This document shows, in pieces, positions 1 through 9,069 of a stretch of DNA of 64,000 nt. The position numbers and the translations under genes are program-made. Location: contig NZ_AULF01000010.1 of assembly GCF_000425145.1 (NCBI RefSeq), forward strand, positions 96,183 through 160,182, read 5' to 3'. Numbering within the stretch: position 1 is the stretch's first letter; each line of letters opens with the position of its first letter. The notes beneath the pieces are model-generated. The model did not search any database and was not told the DNA's origin. It was given only the letters and a program-made list of their open reading frames with translations. The DNA comes from Pedobacter glucosidilyticus DSM 23534 (GTDB lineage: Bacteria > Bacteroidota > Bacteroidia > Sphingobacteriales > Sphingobacteriaceae).

Positions 1-431
1 CGCATGGCTAACAATAAGTTGCCTGATGTTTTTAAAAGCTTTTGATTGACCACATTATGTTTTACACTAACTGTAAACCTTGCTATATCTCCTTTAAGCT
101 TGGGTTGCTCGGTAATAATAACTAAATGATGATGGGCCTGATGTTTAGAAAAATGATGCTTTTGATAAATTTCTTTAGACGAGTTGCAAAGGATAATACC
201 TGTAAAAATAAACTGTAGCGCAATTAAACATGCAGGTATATAATTATATTGGTAAAGCTTCAAGTACTTGGTTATAAGTAAGTATACCATTAACACAATT
301 ATATTACTTATCCATAAAATACACCAAAAAGCATGAGGTTGTATAGCTAAACCGATAGCCAAAGAAATACCGATAATGAAAAACCATAAATACCTGAAGA
401 ATGGAATTTCTCCTTTAAAATATGCAATCAT
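1..431 (-). CDS. ComEC/Rec2-family competence protein, N-terminal part (cut by window edge)
   Basis: The reverse strand is open from the ATG at 431 to the left edge (about 143 codons), so only the N-terminus is present. The translation starts MIAYFKGEIPFF and continues with two or three hydrophobic segments, then a soluble stretch (about residues 95-143) rich in beta-strand pattern. This is the layout of the DUF4131 N-terminal region of ComEC, the inner-membrane DNA-uptake channel. No in-frame upstream ATG was found before a stop. It lies 62 bp downstream of, and on the same strand as, the helix-hairpin-helix outer-membrane gene, so they are probably co-transcribed. The competence and metallo-hydrolase domains would lie outside the window, so the assignment rests on the N-terminus only. 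Confidence 0.6.
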   Translation of the reverse strand, partial: MIAYFKGEIPFFRYLWFFIIGISLAIGLAIQPHAFWCILWISNIIVLMVYLLITKYLKLYQYNYIPACLIALQFIFTGIILCNSSKEIYQKHHFSKHQAHHHLVIITEQPKLKGDIARFTVSVKHNVVNQKLLKTSGNLLLAM

Positions 432-493
432 AGGATAGAAAAAATGAACAGATTTTTTGTAGATGAAAAATCAATTCATGAAAAACATGTTAA

Positions 494-2557
494 TTAAAAT
501 TGATACCTTATTTGAGCTCTAATTTCTGATCTTAAATTCCCATCTATCTGGTCTAAACCAGAGCCAATGGTCTCTAAATCTGTATAATGTGTAAAGCTGT
601 ATTTAAGCCAAAAATCAATACCTCGTTTTAAAGTATATCTGCCGTTTAGATAAAATCTAAATCCTTTATTTTGAAAGCCTGGGATAGAGAAACCGTATAA
701 TACATCATTTTCATAGGCATATATTCTGGTATCAAAACCTTCGGTATTGAAATAAGCTATCCTGGCATTTCCTGATAATTTAGAGCTTAGTGGATTATAA
801 AGTACATCCTGATAAAGCAATAAACCATAATTATTTTGAGTACTTTCTCTCTTAAACTGCGTTACTTCTGCCCGGTTTCTTAAGCTAAAACTTTTGTTAA
901 GGGCATATTGAATTTCGAAGCGATAGTTTTGCCGTCTTACAGTTTCTAAAGTATTAATAGCTGTATTTGCTCCAGAAATATTTTGTTGTTTTTCTTCTAT
1001 TCTATATCTCAGAATAAATTTAGTGGTTCTTTTTGGCGTATAAGTAAACTGGCTAAAAAGCTCGTGTCCTACAGAAGGTGCATCAACTCTAAATCTTAAC
1101 CATGGGAATTTAAATAAATCTGTATATACGTTAAATTCATATTTTTTTCCAGATTTAAATTGTAAACCTCCAAAAAATCCTCGTTCATTAAATGCCAAAC
1201 TACCTTCGCTAATCCCTTGGTTAAAATAAGAGTAATAGTCTTTCTGGTAATTTCTATGGAAAACCAAAGCAGAAATTTGTGGTGTTAAACTAGCAATGGC
1301 TCCATTTATAAAAGCTATGCCCGAGTTTACACTATGGGCAAGTTCTCCAAATAAATAAATATTATTTACCGTATAACTATAGTTTGCGCCTAAATTGGTA
1401 AGTTTTCTTCCTGTAAATTCAAATTGATTGTAAACAGCATTTCCGGGTGCGAAATTCTCACTGTAGTTAGATTGATAAGCCGTTAAACCAACCGATAATT
1501 TGCGATGGTTGTATTGTAAATTGCCTCCTAATACCAATTGTCCTATTCGGTTTTTATTGGCTAACTCGTTTGGAGTGCGGTGTAAACCACTTATTTGTAA
1601 GGATGTTATTTCTGATAAATTGGTAGCTGCGTTTAAGCTACTTCCTGCATCTAACCTTCTGAAGGATATGAAAGGTGTGAAATCAAATTTTCCGAAATTT
1701 ATTTGGGTAGCAAAGCCTCTAAAAAAAGAAAACTCATTAATAGAAGTATAAGGTCTTAAACCTAAATCTTGTTTAGCGATAGAAAATAAATCGGCACCCT
1801 TACCAAAGCTTAAACCGCTCCATAAAGTTAAGCCTTGTCCAAATTGTAAAGAGAAATCGCCTAAAACTATTTTTTTAAATCTAGATACATCTTTAACATA
1901 TAAACTAGCAGAGACAAAATCTGGCCCCAGCGTACGATTTTGGGTAGTCCAAAATTGCTCGCCAGCATCTTTATCCATATTTAAAGAAAACTGTAGGTTG
2001 TTAAGGTAGTTAAATCTGTAACGCGTAAAAACTCGGTCTGGTGTTCCTAAATAACGTGATCTACCTGATTCTTCCGGGATATTAAAACCTGCTTGTTCTT
2101 CTAAAATGCGACCGTATCTTACAATTAAATCGCTTCTACCTTCTTTCCTTAAATTTGCCCAACTGAAGTTTTCAAAGCCTGTAGGCGAATTAATATTGCT
2201 AAAGTTTAGTAAAGTTCTAATGGTTTGTAAATCAAATCCATCAATACTTTGCAGTTCTAAAACATCAATCAATTTACCGTTTACTGCAATATGATCTAAT
2301 AAGTTGCTTATTTGTAAAGGGTTTAAAAATACCAATTCTTGCAACTCGTCTCTGCTGGCTTTATTAAGGTTTAATGGGTTTCTGCGATAGAAATTTAAGC
2401 GTTCAACAAGTTCGGTATAATCAAAATCTTCTGATTGATTTTCGGCTATTACTTCTAAAATATATTCAATAATGGGGTCGTTAGACTGCTGTGCCTTAAC
2501 TCCCATACTTAAGAAAAGAAATCCCGAAAGAAATAAAAATTTAATTTTAGAAAGCAT
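494..2557 (-). CDS. Helix-hairpin-helix outer-membrane beta-barrel protein
   Basis: An N-terminal signal peptide (MLSKIKFLFL..., ending VKAQ) is followed by a ComEA-like helix-hairpin-helix region with the NLNKASRDEL motif about 60-65 residues in. About 550 residues follow with alternating aromatic/polar strands and a C-terminal phenylalanine (RYQF), typical of outer-membrane barrels. I chose the ATG at 2557 because the signal peptide then begins properly; an ATG at 2569 adds four residues. Either start overlaps the end of the upstream gene, so the two are translationally coupled. This kind of HhH/barrel protein is common in Bacteroidota and has no settled function. Its position just upstream of comEC suggests a link to DNA uptake, which is inference. 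Confidence 0.7.
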   Translation of the reverse strand: MLSKIKFLFLSGFLFLSMGVKAQQSNDPIIEYILEVIAENQSEDFDYTELVERLNFYRRNPLNLNKASRDELQELVFLNPLQISNLLDHIAVNGKLIDVLELQSIDGFDLQTIRTLLNFSNINSPTGFENFSWANLRKEGRSDLIVRYGRILEEQAGFNIPEESGRSRYLGTPDRVFTRYRFNYLNNLQFSLNMDKDAGEQFWTTQNRTLGPDFVSASLYVKDVSRFKKIVLGDFSLQFGQGLTLWSGLSFGKGADLFSIAKQDLGLRPYTSINEFSFFRGFATQINFGKFDFTPFISFRRLDAGSSLNAATNLSEITSLQISGLHRTPNELANKNRIGQLVLGGNLQYNHRKLSVGLTAYQSNYSENFAPGNAVYNQFEFTGRKLTNLGANYSYTVNNIYLFGELAHSVNSGIAFINGAIASLTPQISALVFHRNYQKDYYSYFNQGISEGSLAFNERGFFGGLQFKSGKKYEFNVYTDLFKFPWLRFRVDAPSVGHELFSQFTYTPKRTTKFILRYRIEEKQQNISGANTAINTLETVRRQNYRFEIQYALNKSFSLRNRAEVTQFKRESTQNNYGLLLYQDVLYNPLSSKLSGNARIAYFNTEGFDTRIYAYENDVLYGFSIPGFQNKGFRFYLNGRYTLKRGIDFWLKYSFTHYTDLETIGSGLDQIDGNLRSEIRAQIRYQF

Positions 2558-3347
2558 ATCCAACGGCAATTTGAGGTGAATAACCTAGTACAGGATGAGA
2601 GCTAATAGCGAAATCAAGATTTATCTTTTGATAAAGAATTCCGAAACCTCCAAACTGCTGGAAAGTATTAACAGAAGTGCCGCCTCTTAAAGCTAAGAAA
2701 GGAGCAATTTTATATTCTAAACCAGTTTTAAAATCTAATTTTCCGTTCAAAACCTGTTCTACTTCTGATGTTAGCAACAATTTATCTGAAAAAGTATAAC
2801 TAGCACCAATTTGATATAAAGCAGGCAGTGTGTTACTTTCTGTTTCTGTATATTGACTTTTGTTAGGATTTGCTGCATGAGCTGCTATCCAGAAATTTTT
2901 AAAAATTTGATATTGAAAACCAACTTGAAAGCTAAAAGTGTTAGTATTACCGTAATTTTGGATGCTTAATTGATGATAGTTAAGTGTTAAAGCTGTAGAG
3001 AAATTTTCTCCGAAAGATTTGGCAAAACTAAGGCCCGATTTTAGCTCTTGATATACAGGAGAGCCATAAGATTGAAAAGATGCGCCTAAAGTGTATTTTT
3101 TTAAAGGTATTGCGATAGCGGCAGATTTAGTGCTGAGTTCTTTTACAGAAAATCTGTTCTCATAAGCAAGGGCAAATGTTATATTTTCAAGAGATGTAAT
3201 ACCTGCTGCATTGTTTTTAAGTGTCCAAATATCCTGAATAGCAACGCCGGCATTACCCATAGCTTGTATACGCGGACCGTTTAAGGTTTGGGTAAAAACC
3301 GTTTTAGAACAAAGTATAAAAATGAGAATGGTGTAAAATTTTATCAT
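2547..3347 (-). CDS. PorV/FadL-like outer-membrane protein of unknown function
   Basis: 266 residues with a signal peptide (cleavage near TVFTQ). The mature start is GPRIQAMGNAGVAIQDIWT, which matches the pattern of PorV/PorQ/FadL-type barrels (an R.MGnAg motif then NPAG-like NNAAGI). The rest alternates short amphipathic strands and ends in a phenylalanine (VGYAF), as expected for an outer-membrane barrel. It is the first gene of a minus-strand operon with the HhH-barrel gene and comEC. It is shorter than typical PorV (about 380 residues), so a PorV role in type IX secretion is not claimed. Confidence 0.6.
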   Translation of the reverse strand: MIKFYTILIFILCSKTVFTQTLNGPRIQAMGNAGVAIQDIWTLKNNAAGITSLENITFALAYENRFSVKELSTKSAAIAIPLKKYTLGASFQSYGSPVYQELKSGLSFAKSFGENFSTALTLNYHQLSIQNYGNTNTFSFQVGFQYQIFKNFWIAAHAANPNKSQYTETESNTLPALYQIGASYTFSDKLLLTSEVEQVLNGKLDFKTGLEYKIAPFLALRGGTSVNTFQQFGGFGILYQKINLDFAISSHPVLGYSPQIAVGYAF

Positions 3348-3428
3348 CCATATTAAGTTGATGGATTGAAAATAGTAAAAAGCTGTTAAATAAGTGAAAA
3401 AAATCCTGATAAGGATAAAAATTTTTAA

Positions 3429-4475
3429 ATGATTAATAATAATTTAACATTCGAGGTGCTTTTAGTAGGAGATTCTGGTAATATCAGTAGAAATAAACCT
3501 GATGAAGCTTTAGAATTACTAAAAAAACATTTACCAGTACATGAAAATTCTGCTGTAATTTTTTTAGGAGATAATATTTACCCCAATGGTTTGCCAGCTT
3601 TGGGTACTATTTTAAGAGAAGATGCAGAAACAGTTCTTAAAAAGCACCATGAAGCTTTAAAAGATTTTAAAGGCAGGGTGATTTTTATATCGGGTAACCA
3701 CGATTGGAACAAGGGAAAAGCTAATGGCTTAGCCTTTGTACTTCGGCAAGAAGAATACTTACATCAATTATTTGATGATAAATTTTCTTACTTACCACCT
3801 CAGGGTTGTCCAGGTCCGTCGGAAGTTGTTTTAAATGATGATTTTGTACTTATTGCTATAAATACGCAATGGTGGGTGCAAAAAGGAGTGAGGCCTATAG
3901 GTAAACAATATGGCTGCGATGTAGAGAACGAAGCACAATTTTTTAATAAGTTAGAGGAGCTTTTAAGCAAACATCAATCAAAGAAAATTTTAGTAATAGG
4001 GCATTATCCTATCTACAGCTATTCTTTACATGGTGGCAGATATAAACTCAAACATCATTTATTTCCGTTTACACTGTATAAAAAGAAAGCCTATTTACCT
4101 TTGCCTTTTGTTGGTTCTTTATTACCGCTTTACCGTAAATATGTTGGTGCTAGGGAAGATTTGGCCCATCCAAGGTTTAAAATCTTAAGAAAACGTTTAA
4201 AAGAAATATTTAGAAAGTACCCGGGTTTAATTTATGCCGCCGGACATGAACATAATTTGCAATACATAGAGAAATATCACAACCATTATATTGTAAGTGG
4301 TGCGGCATCAAAAGCTACTTATGTTTTAGATGGTAAATATTCTAGGTTTGGTATATCTGGAAAAGGTTTTTTTAAACTCAAACTCTATAAAAACCTAAAA
4401 ATTAAAACAGAGGTTTTAATAACAGATAAAGATAACCCTTTGGGCGAATTAGTTTATCAAGGTTGGATAGTCTAA
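3429..4475 (+). CDS. Calcineurin-like metallophosphoesterase
   Basis: 348 residues containing the full set of metallophosphoesterase motifs: VGDSG (residues 13-17), FLGDNIYPNG, SGNHDW, GHYPIYS and AGHEHN. These bind a dinuclear metal centre and hydrolyse phosphoesters. The arrangement resembles purple acid phosphatase/TRAP-like enzymes, where GDN and GNHD are separated by about 50 residues. There is no clear signal peptide, so it is probably cytosolic. Its 3' end overlaps the convergent lipid kinase gene by 27 bp. The substrate cannot be read from the sequence. Confidence 0.85.
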   Translation: MINNNLTFEVLLVGDSGNISRNKPDEALELLKKHLPVHENSAVIFLGDNIYPNGLPALGTILREDAETVLKKHHEALKDFKGRVIFISGNHDWNKGKANGLAFVLRQEEYLHQLFDDKFSYLPPQGCPGPSEVVLNDDFVLIAINTQWWVQKGVRPIGKQYGCDVENEAQFFNKLEELLSKHQSKKILVIGHYPIYSYSLHGGRYKLKHHLFPFTLYKKKAYLPLPFVGSLLPLYRKYVGAREDLAHPRFKILRKRLKEIFRKYPGLIYAAGHEHNLQYIEKYHNHYIVSGAASKATYVLDGKYSRFGISGKGFFKLKLYKNLKIKTEVLITDKDNPLGELVYQGWIV

Positions 4476-5348
4476 ATGGGCAGGAATAATTACCTGTAAA
4501 GCAGCTGGTAAACAAGTTAAATTGATTTCTTTTGTTCTGCCAATAACTTCGCCATCTATTTGCAAAAGTGTTCTTCTTTTACACCTTATGGTAGCTTTTT
4601 TACAACTAATGGTTTCAAAGTATGCCGAATAATTCAATCGGTTTCTAAACATCTTTAGAGCTATAGAGAATAAATGAATCTTGGCAAAAGGTTTAACAAT
4701 ACAGATTTCAAAAAATCCATCGTTTAGTTTTCCTTCCGGATTAATAACAGCGCCAGTGCCATATTTGGTAGCATTGGCAAAGGTTAAAGAAACAGCTTTT
4801 ACTTTTCTGGTTTTTTCTTCTGTCTCTATTAAAAAAGTTTTGGATTTGATGAAGAAAATCTCGTTAAACAAATGTTTAGCATAAGTTAAAAGTCCACGCT
4901 TACGATCTAACTGAAACCTTCTCACTATTCTGGCATTAAGGCCAACATCTGCTAAATGAGCCGATATATTTTGATTGATGAGTAATAAATCAATTGTAGC
5001 GGTTTTTCCGGTTTGTAGTAATTTAATGCACTCATCCGCAGCAGCAGGCATATTAAATTCTTTAGCCATACCATTGGCAGAGCCATTAGGGATAATTAAT
5101 AATTTGATTGCACTGTTCTTAATGATACTGGCTACCAAATTTATGGTTCCATCACCTCCGGCAGCAGCCACAGTAGTGGGTTCATATTGATGAATAGCAC
5201 TTTTAATACCTTGTTCGGGATTATCTCCTAAATAATAGATGTGAAATTTGTAGTTTAATTGCTTACTTAAATCAACAATAGTGTCCTTAAGATTGGTTGG
5301 TTTATCATCACCGGCTTTATGGTTTATAATAAACAAGATATTCTGCAT
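4449..5348 (-). CDS. Diacylglycerol kinase-family lipid kinase
   Basis: 299 residues with the DAGK catalytic signature AAAGGDGTIN (GGDGT at residues 64-68), preceded by an N-terminal NHKAG nucleotide-binding motif and followed by PNGSANGMAKEF, typical of the YegS/DgkB family. The C-terminal half contains the beta-sandwich segment (residues NPEGKLNDGFFEICIV) seen in these kinases. It probably phosphorylates diacylglycerol or a related lipid, or sphingoid base, at the inner membrane. Sphingolipids occur in this bacterial group, but the substrate is not determined. It overlaps the convergent metallophosphoesterase at the 3' end. Confidence 0.85.
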   Translation of the reverse strand: MQNILFIINHKAGDDKPTNLKDTIVDLSKQLNYKFHIYYLGDNPEQGIKSAIHQYEPTTVAAAGGDGTINLVASIIKNSAIKLLIIPNGSANGMAKEFNMPAAADECIKLLQTGKTATIDLLLINQNISAHLADVGLNARIVRRFQLDRKRGLLTYAKHLFNEIFFIKSKTFLIETEEKTRKVKAVSLTFANATKYGTGAVINPEGKLNDGFFEICIVKPFAKIHLFSIALKMFRNRLNYSAYFETISCKKATIRCKRRTLLQIDGEVIGRTKEINLTCLPAALQVIIPAHLDYPTLIN

Positions 5349-5393
5349 CGTGGGCTTTTTTACGATGAATGATAAACAAGAATCATACCCGCT

Positions 5394-5729
5394 TTATAGC
5401 TCTTCATTAAGGTTAAGCATAAAAGCTTTTAATTTTTCTAAAGAATCTATAATTTTTTGATTCTCAGCAACTTCATTTCTATTGCCTTTCATATAGTCTT
5501 TGGCTCCCTGTAAGGTAAAACCTTTATCTTTAATCAGGTAGAAAATTATTTTTAAGTTCTCAATATCTTCTGGTCTAAATAAGCGATTACCCTTAGCGTT
5601 TTTCTTAGGTTGCAGTATCTCAAATTCTTTTTCGTAGAATCTTATCATCGATGTGTTTACCTGAAACATATCTGCAACTTCACCTATTGGGTAATACAGC
5701 TTGTTTATTTCTTTCTCTTTGTAAGGCAT
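5394..5729 (-). CDS. MerR-family transcriptional regulator
   Basis: About 111 residues starting MPYKEKEINKLYYPIGEVAD. This carries the winged-helix MerR DNA-binding domain (GEVADMF...RFYEKEF...NRLFRPEDIE) followed by a short helical tail. I chose the internal ATG at 5729 because it gives the N-terminus usual for this very common Bacteroidota family; an upstream ATG at 5768 would add 13 atypical residues and overlap the M23 peptidase gene. The gene has no ligand-binding domain of obvious type. It is directly downstream of the M23 peptidase gene on the same strand, an arrangement I believe is common in the group. The target genes are unknown. Confidence 0.85.
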   Translation of the reverse strand: MPYKEKEINKLYYPIGEVADMFQVNTSMIRFYEKEFEILQPKKNAKGNRLFRPEDIENLKIIFYLIKDKGFTLQGAKDYMKGNRNEVAENQKIIDSLEKLKAFMLNLNEEL

Positions 5730-5760
5730 TTTATTGATATTGATAAAATGAAAATCAAAA

Positions 5761-6729
5761 TTAATCAAAAGATTGGTTTTCTCTTGATGCTACTTCTAAC
5801 ATAGCCATATATTCTGATGGTGTTAAATCATTAAAGAAGAAATTAATAGGATTAATAGGTTTACCACCTTTATAAACTTCATAATGTAAGTGTGGCCCGG
5901 TAGAAGCGCCTGTATTTCCAACATAACCAATAACATCGCCACGTTTAACTCTTTGTCCTTTTTTAACTTTAAACCTACTCATGTGTGCATATTTGGTGGA
6001 GTAGCCGTAACCATGACTAATAACAACCCTATTACCATAGCCTCTTTCATTACCAACGGCTGCAATATAACCATCGCCAGTGGCATAAATAGGCGTACCA
6101 ATTGGGGCGGTAAAATCCATACCTTCATGCATTTTTCTAATTTTATAGATGGGATGTATCCGATACCCAAAACCAGATATGGCACCTCTTAGTTTTCTGC
6201 TATCTACAGGTTGTACAGCCGGTATAGAAGCCATCATTTTCTCCTTGGAGTTTACGGCTTTGGCCAATTCATCATAAGATTTAGATTGTACATAAAGTTG
6301 TTTAGAAAGAATGTCTACTTTTTTAGTAGCCTCAATCATCAGGTTGGCATAATCATAGTTTTCCAGATTTTTATATCGGTTTATCCCACCAAAACCAGCA
6401 TTTCTAACGTCTTTAGGTATCGGCTCAGCCTCAAAAATTACACGATAAATATTATCGTCTCGCTCTTGCAAATCATCCACAACAGCATTCAATTGCTTTA
6501 AACGATCTTGTAAAATTTCGTATTGTAGGGTTAATTGGTTAATCTCTCTTTTCAATTGCTTTTCCTTTGGCGAATCAAAAAAAGTATAAGCAAAGGCGAT
6601 AATAATGAAAGAGAATACCAAAGCAGTAGAGATAAAACCAAAGGCTTTTAAAACTTTAATCCCAAGGCTAAGCCTTACCTTTTCGTATTTAAGGGTTTGG
6701 GTGTTAAAATAGTATTTTGTTTTTGCCAT
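5761..6729 (-). CDS. M23-family peptidoglycan endopeptidase, membrane-anchored
   Basis: 322 residues. One transmembrane helix (about residues 30-50) is followed by a coiled coil (about 55-92) and a C-terminal LytM/M23 domain. The zinc ligands are visible: H201 and D205 in HEGMD, and H282 in the HLH motif (H280, H282), with H249 in YAHMS. All catalytic residues are present, so it should be an active DD-endopeptidase or related cell-wall hydrolase facing the periplasm. The coiled coil resembles that of septal or elongasome M23 proteins. It is followed by the MerR gene. Confidence 0.9.
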   Translation of the reverse strand: MAKTKYYFNTQTLKYEKVRLSLGIKVLKAFGFISTALVFSFIIIAFAYTFFDSPKEKQLKREINQLTLQYEILQDRLKQLNAVVDDLQERDDNIYRVIFEAEPIPKDVRNAGFGGINRYKNLENYDYANLMIEATKKVDILSKQLYVQSKSYDELAKAVNSKEKMMASIPAVQPVDSRKLRGAISGFGYRIHPIYKIRKMHEGMDFTAPIGTPIYATGDGYIAAVGNERGYGNRVVISHGYGYSTKYAHMSRFKVKKGQRVKRGDVIGYVGNTGASTGPHLHYEVYKGGKPINPINFFFNDLTPSEYMAMLEVASRENQSFD

Positions 6730-6882
6730 TTCTGATTTATTATAGCCAGCATGAGCATTCGCTATCTTTCAAATTTAATTAAAATATTGAAAACGCATGA
6801 ATTTATAAAAAGGTATAGGCTATGATATATATCATTTGGGGTAAGATTTAAGACCTAAATTCGCTAACATTTAATATTTGAT

Positions 6883-6891
6883 TATTTTTGC
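6883..6891 (+). promoter_or_regulatory. argS: Possible -7 element (TATTTTTG) just before argS
   Basis: TATTTTTGC matches the Bacteroidota -7 consensus TAnnTTTG and lies 5 bp before the ATG. No convincing TTTG was found 19-22 bp upstream, and a start here would give an almost leaderless mRNA, so this is tentative. Confidence 0.3.
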
Positions 6892-6895
6892 CCTC

Positions 6896-8668
6896 ATGAA
6901 TTTTTTACCAGCAGCCATAAGCCAAGCTTTTAAAGCTTTATTCGATATTGAAATTGCAACAGAACAGATTATTTTAGAGCAAACTAAAAAGGAATTTGAA
7001 GGTCATTTTACTTTGGTTGTTTTCCCTTTTGTAAGACAAACAAAAAAATCTCCAGAGCAAACTGCAGTCGTTATTGGAGAATATTTAAAAAACAATTACC
7101 CAGAAGTTGCAGATTTTAATGTGATAAAAGGCTTTTTAAACATTGTTTTGGCAGATGCTTTTTGGTTAAATGTTTTACAAAACGATATTGCTTCTTCAAG
7201 CTTTGGAAGTGTTTCTCCAAATGGTAAAAAAGTGATGGTAGAATATTCATCGCCAAATACCAATAAGCCGCTGCATTTAGGACACGTAAGAAATAATCTT
7301 TTAGGTTACGCTGTTGCCGAGGTTTTGAAAGCCAATGGTTATGAGGTTACCAAAGCCAATTTGGTTAACGATAGGGGAATCCATATCTGTAAATCTATGT
7401 TGGCATGGCAAAAATTTGGTGCTGGTGAAACGCCAGAATCTTCTGGTTTAAAAGGCGACCATCTGGTAGGTAAATATTATGTTATTTTTGATAAAGAATA
7501 TAAAAAAGAGATAGATGCTTTAAAAGATACTGGTAAAACAGAAGACGAAGCTAAAAAAGAAGCTCCTTTAATGAAAGAAGCCCAAGCGATGTTGCTAAAA
7601 TGGGAAGAAGGAGATGAAGCTGTAATCTCTTTATGGAAAACCATGAATGGTTGGGTTTATGAAGGTTTTGATAGCACTTACCGCAAACTAGGCGTTGATT
7701 TTGACAAATATTATTACGAGTCTGATACCTATTTATTAGGTAAAGATATTGTTGAAGAGGGGCTTGCTAAAGGTATTTTCTTTAAAAAAGAAGATGGCTC
7801 TGTATGGATAGATTTAACCAGCGATGGCCTAGATGAGAAATTGGTACGTAGGTCTGATGGTACTTCTGTTTACATCACTCAAGATTTAGGAACAGCACAG
7901 TTAAAGTACGATGAATTTGGTGTAGATAAATCTATTTATGTGGTTGGTAACGAGCAAGATTACCATTTTAAAGTGCTATTCTTAATCTTAAGTAAACTAG
8001 GAAAAACCTGGGCCGATGGTTTATACCACCTTTCTTATGGCATGGTAGATTTGCCCAGCGGTAAAATGAAATCAAGAGAGGGTACTGTGGTTGATGCTGA
8101 TGACTTGATACGTGAAATGGAAGATACCGCCAGAGAAAAAACAGAAGCCTTAGGTAAAGTAGACCATTTTAGTGAAGAAGAAAAAGCTAAACTATTCTAC
8201 ATGATAGGTATGGGGGCTCTAAAATACTTCTTACTAAAAGTAGAGCCTAAGAAACGTCTTTTATTTGACCCTAAGGAGTCTATAGATTTTCAAGGAAATA
8301 CAGGGCCTTTTATCCAGTATACGCATGCCAGAATTCGTTCTGTCGTAAATAAAGCTCATTTTAACGAAGCTACAACAGGTTTCGAAAACATCCATAGTTT
8401 AAAAGAAACCGAATCTGAATTGATTCAGATTTTAAGTCGTTACCCACAAATATTATCCGTAGCCGCCAGAGATTATAACCCAGCAGCCATTGCCAATTAC
8501 GCTTACGAGCTTGCAAAAAGTTACAATAAATTCTACCAAACAGAAAGCATTTTAAAAGTAGAAGAGGAAGATATTAAAAACTTTAGATTGTTCATTTCTT
8601 ACCATACGGCATTAACCCTTAAAAAAGCAATGGGTTTATTAGGTATTGATGTTCCGGAGAGGATGTAG
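6896..8668 (+). CDS. argS: Arginyl-tRNA synthetase
   Basis: About 590 residues. Class I aminoacyl-tRNA synthetase signatures are present: the HIGH-like motif in PLHLGHVRNN and the KMSKS-equivalent MKSREGT. The N-terminal Add1 domain (AISQAFKALFDIE) and the C-terminal DALR anticodon-binding domain ending in LLGIDVPERM are complete. It charges tRNA-Arg in the cytosol. I chose the ATG at 6896 (MNFLPAAISQ) because the six residues upstream of it do not belong to the family N-terminus. It is monocistronic as far as can be seen. Confidence 0.97.
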   Translation: MNFLPAAISQAFKALFDIEIATEQIILEQTKKEFEGHFTLVVFPFVRQTKKSPEQTAVVIGEYLKNNYPEVADFNVIKGFLNIVLADAFWLNVLQNDIASSSFGSVSPNGKKVMVEYSSPNTNKPLHLGHVRNNLLGYAVAEVLKANGYEVTKANLVNDRGIHICKSMLAWQKFGAGETPESSGLKGDHLVGKYYVIFDKEYKKEIDALKDTGKTEDEAKKEAPLMKEAQAMLLKWEEGDEAVISLWKTMNGWVYEGFDSTYRKLGVDFDKYYYESDTYLLGKDIVEEGLAKGIFFKKEDGSVWIDLTSDGLDEKLVRRSDGTSVYITQDLGTAQLKYDEFGVDKSIYVVGNEQDYHFKVLFLILSKLGKTWADGLYHLSYGMVDLPSGKMKSREGTVVDADDLIREMEDTAREKTEALGKVDHFSEEEKAKLFYMIGMGALKYFLLKVEPKKRLLFDPKESIDFQGNTGPFIQYTHARIRSVVNKAHFNEATTGFENIHSLKETESELIQILSRYPQILSVAARDYNPAAIANYAYELAKSYNKFYQTESILKVEEEDIKNFRLFISYHTALTLKKAMGLLGIDVPERM

Positions 8669-9069
8669 GTAAAAGAAATAGTGTTTTTTTGGGAAGTTTA
8701 GAGATTTAAGTCTTTAGCTAAAACTAAATTATTGGTCAAATTTCTGATTATTAATAGTACACCCGCAAGCTGTATACTATAAATTTAAAACTCATTAAAC
8801 AATCCAAACAGTTTAAGAGTCCTAATGATCAGTAAATCATTCTTTTAACAGAATTCTAGGTTAAAAATTAAAAGCTTCATGATAGAAATCATCAGCCCTA
8901 TAATAGGTTGATAATGATAGAGATGATTAAGTAAATAATCACAAAATTTTAATGATAATATCCTATAAAAAATTGATAAAAATAAGCATGAATCATTTTT
9001 TATTATTGATGTACTTTGTGTAAGACCATTATAGGTAGCCAATTATCATATTTTTTTATCAATCCAAAA
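8669..9069 (+). other. 401-bp AT-rich intergenic region without a recognisable gene
   Basis: No RNA gene, strong hairpin or credible coding sequence was seen between argS and the DUF3826 gene. A 65-codon reverse-strand reading frame here has AT-rich low-complexity content and no recognisable motif, so I left it out. Confidence 0.5.

Noticed and set aside
2547..3347. Assigning this gene as PorV of the type IX secretion system
   Set aside because: Shorter than PorV and without the por gene neighbours; only the general barrel pattern is supported.
8845..9042. 65-codon reverse frame as a gene
   Set aside because: AT-rich low-complexity translation with no motif.
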